From Sphingobacterium sp. PCS056 (GTDB lineage: Bacteria; Bacteroidota; Bacteroidia; Sphingobacteriales; Sphingobacteriaceae), in contig NZ_CP096883.1 of NCBI RefSeq assembly GCF_023273895.1, positions 4,712,001 to 4,776,000 on the forward strand: a DNA stretch of 64,000 nucleotides, written 5' to 3'. The notes below the pieces were generated by a model. It worked only from the letters and a program-made list of their open reading frames with translations, searched no databases and was not told where the DNA came from. A program made the translations under genes and the position numbers. Shown here one piece after another: positions 62,201 through 64,000 of this stretch (positions are counted from its first letter, which is position 1; each line of letters starts with the position of its first letter).

Positions 62201-63355
62201 GTGCGATTTTCAATATTCAATTTATTCATGTGCTCACTCTTATCCATGTATTTACTTCCGTTAAGGGCGCAAGTATTGATCGACCAAGAAGCAACAATAG
62301 AAACCAAAAACCTGTATCAAAACCTATTCAAATTACAAGATAAAAAAGCTTTACTATTTGGACACCAAGATGCATTAGCCTACGGTGTCACTTGGAAAGA
62401 TGTACCGAATCGATCGGATGTCAAGGACGTCGTTGGCGACTATCCGGCTGTCTTTGGATGGGATATTGGTGGCATTGAGCACCAACGTTCGCATAATATC
62501 GATCAGGTATCATTTGCTAAAATGAAAGCATTTATCGTGGATCGTTTTGAAGCTGGGTCTATTAACACCATCAGTTGGCATATGGACAATCCACAAAGCT
62601 TAGGAAACTCATGGGATACCACAACGGCAGTCGCCAGCATTATTCCTGGTGGTAAAAACCATCAGTTATATGTCCAATGGTTAGATCGTGCCGCAGATTT
62701 TCTGAAGGAACTTAAAACGAAAGAAGGCGTATATGCCCCCATTCTATTTCGACCTTTTCATGAACATAATGGTGGCTGGTTTTGGTGGGGAAATCCACAC
62801 TGTTCTCCAGATGATTATATCAAGTTATGGAAGTTTACCGTGGATTATCTGAAAAATAAAAAGAATATTCACCACCTGATCTACGTCTATAATACCAATA
62901 ATTTTCAATCTGAAGAGGAATTTATCCATAGATACCCCGGCAATGATTATGCTGATATGATGAGTTTCGATACGTATCAATTCGCCAAGCCATCCCCTTC
63001 TAAGGCAGAACTTGAACAATCAAAAAAAGATTTCACGGCCTTGCTACGGAATAATTTAGCCGTATTGCAGCAATATGCCCAGAAAAATCAAAAACCGATG
63101 GCACTCGCGGAAACAGGATTTGAAACCATTCCCGATCCTACTTGGTGGACGCAGAATTTATATGCATCTGTTCAAGATTTTGATATCTGTTATGTTTTGA
63201 TCTGGAGAAATCATGGTTTGAAAAAAGAAGAAAATCAAATGCATTATTATGCTCCATATAAGGGACATCCCTCCTCCTCAGATTTCAAAAACTTCTACGC
63301 CTTACCTAACGTCTATTTTGGAAAGAAAACTAAAGCGCTAAATCTCTATAAATAA
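62201..63355 (+). CDS. GH26 endo-beta-1,4-mannanase
   Basis: The 384-residue secreted enzyme cuts the beta-1,4-mannan backbone. The GTG at 62201 is chosen because it gives a signal peptide with a basic N-terminus (to about residue 24, PLRAQ); Met10 at 62228 would lack it. GH26 features are LLFGHQDALAYGVTW, VFGWDIGGIE, ISWHMDNP, the acid/base Glu188 in LFRPFHEHNGGWFWWG and the nucleophile Glu304 in ALAETGFE. It lacks a lipobox. Its stop is directly followed by the ATG of a GPH transporter, a common pairing for uptake of the released manno-oligosaccharides. Confidence 0.95.
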   Translation: MRFSIFNLFMCSLLSMYLLPLRAQVLIDQEATIETKNLYQNLFKLQDKKALLFGHQDALAYGVTWKDVPNRSDVKDVVGDYPAVFGWDIGGIEHQRSHNIDQVSFAKMKAFIVDRFEAGSINTISWHMDNPQSLGNSWDTTTAVASIIPGGKNHQLYVQWLDRAADFLKELKTKEGVYAPILFRPFHEHNGGWFWWGNPHCSPDDYIKLWKFTVDYLKNKKNIHHLIYVYNTNNFQSEEEFIHRYPGNDYADMMSFDTYQFAKPSPSKAELEQSKKDFTALLRNNLAVLQQYAQKNQKPMALAETGFETIPDPTWWTQNLYASVQDFDICYVLIWRNHGLKKEENQMHYYAPYKGHPSSSDFKNFYALPNVYFGKKTKALNLYK

Positions 63356-64000
63356 ATGATGAAAACAGAAAAACTATCCTTTAAGGAGAAAGTGGGCTAT
63401 GGCTTTGGAGATTTTGCATCTTCTATGTTTTGGAAAATATTCTCCGTGTACCTGCTCTATTATTATACTGACGTATTTGGTATTTCCGCCGCTGTAGTAG
63501 GGACCATGTTTTTGATCACACGGATTTGGGATACCGCATTTGATCCTCTTGTAGGGATCATATCCGACCGTACACACACCAAGTGGGGGAAATTTAGACC
63601 TTTTATTTTATGGATTGCGCTCCCTTTTGGTCTGATTGGCATCCTGACCTTTTCAGCCCCCGAACTGAGTCAATCGGGTAAGATTATTTATGCTTATTGT
63701 ACCTATACCTTGATGATGATGATCTATTCGCTTATCAATGTGCCTTATGCCTCATTAATGGGTGTCATGACCGCTGATATCAAAGAAAGGACGACCTTAT
63801 CTTCTTATCGATTTGTATTTGCATTTGCTGGAAGCATCTTAGTTTTAGGATTAGCAGAACCGGTGGTTGATTATTTTGGAAAAGTGGAAAATGGTCTATT
63901 CGATGCTCAAAGAGGATGGCAGTATACCATGATTATTTTTGCTTGTATCGCTTCTATTTTATTCTATTTTACATTTGCATGGACAAGAGAACGAATCCTT
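63356..64000 (+). CDS. GPH-family (MFS) sugar:cation symporter, 3'-truncated by the window
   Basis: The first 215 codons are open to the window edge, starting at ATG 63356 with no gap after the GH26 stop; a second ATG follows at once. The N-terminus LSFKEKVGYGFGDFASSMFW and the loop TRIWDTAFDPLVGIISDRTHTKWGKFRPF are signatures of the glycoside-pentoside-hexuronide:cation symporter family (MelB-like), including the sodium-site Asp residues in the first helices. Six membrane helices are visible. It would carry manno-oligosaccharides across the inner membrane. Confidence 0.9.
   Translation, partial: MMKTEKLSFKEKVGYGFGDFASSMFWKIFSVYLLYYYTDVFGISAAVVGTMFLITRIWDTAFDPLVGIISDRTHTKWGKFRPFILWIALPFGLIGILTFSAPELSQSGKIIYAYCTYTLMMMIYSLINVPYASLMGVMTADIKERTTLSSYRFVFAFAGSILVLGLAEPVVDYFGKVENGLFDAQRGWQYTMIIFACIASILFYFTFAWTRERIL

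Overview
The window looks like chromosomal DNA from a Sphingobacteriaceae-type Bacteroidota (Sphingobacterium or Pedobacter relative). The evidence is three SusC/SusD pairs, a hybrid two-component regulator fused to an AraC domain, a FecI/FecR-controlled SusC with an STN domain, a DUF4249 lipoprotein, a SMUG2/DUF4918-type glycosylase, low G+C, and promoter elements of the Bacteroidota type (TTTG ... about 20 nt ... TAnnTTTG) in front of both tRNA genes. No phage genes, insertion sequences, rRNA or CRISPR arrays were seen.

Layout. 1-1.6 kb: 3' end of an arginase/agmatinase-family gene, a SMUG2-like uracil-DNA glycosylase and a tRNA-Lys(TTT). 1.7-6.9 kb: TonB-dependent receptor plus DUF4249 lipoprotein, convergent with a LytS/LytTR two-component pair. 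7.2-12.7 kb: an unusual signalling cluster in which a GNAT-like protein, a SAM methyltransferase, a 7TMR-DISM histidine kinase and a receiver-kinase hybrid lie in one leftward run, with a stand-alone receiver protein facing them. 13.3-21.3 kb: OmpR-type regulator and sensor kinase followed by a complete CzcCBA-like heavy-metal RND efflux system. 21.4-21.9 kb: a second, identical tRNA-Lys followed by tandem repeats that each carry the tRNA 3' end. 22-35 kb, leftward: ECF sigma, FecR, SusC (with STN), SusD, a frameshifted TlpA-like gene, an S41 protease, a second TlpA-like protein and a retropepsin-like protein. 35.4-49.2 kb, leftward: a polysaccharide utilisation locus (PUL) with a hybrid two-component regulator, a large clan GH-A glycosidase, SusC, SusD, a SusE-like lipoprotein and a GH53 endo-galactanase, pointing to beta-1,4-galactan. 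49.3-52.3 kb: a TPP riboswitch and thiM-thiE-thiD-tenA. 52.3-53.4 kb: a non-coding block with 42-bp tandem repeats. 53.4-64 kb: a GNAT acetyltransferase, then a second PUL (CE2-like esterase, SusC, SusD, IPT/TIG surface protein, AraC regulator, GH26 beta-mannanase, GPH sugar symporter running off the end), pointing to acetylated beta-mannan.

How the parts work together. In each PUL the lipoproteins and SusCD capture and import glycan at the outer membrane, the secreted hydrolases shorten it, and the local regulator (HTCS or AraC) senses products. The metal operon pairs a sensor with inner-membrane, periplasmic and outer-membrane efflux parts. The thiamine operon builds TMP from salvaged thiazole and pyrimidine under TPP feedback.

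The observations most worth a second look are the signal-synthesis/sensing-like cluster at 7.2-12.7 kb, two 154-bp related intergenic elements that abut start codons in two different SusCD operons, the tRNA-Lys 3'-end tandem repeats (organised like the E. coli tyrT repeats), the 42-bp repeat array, and the split TlpA-like gene. All calls come from reading the sequence; no database search was run.
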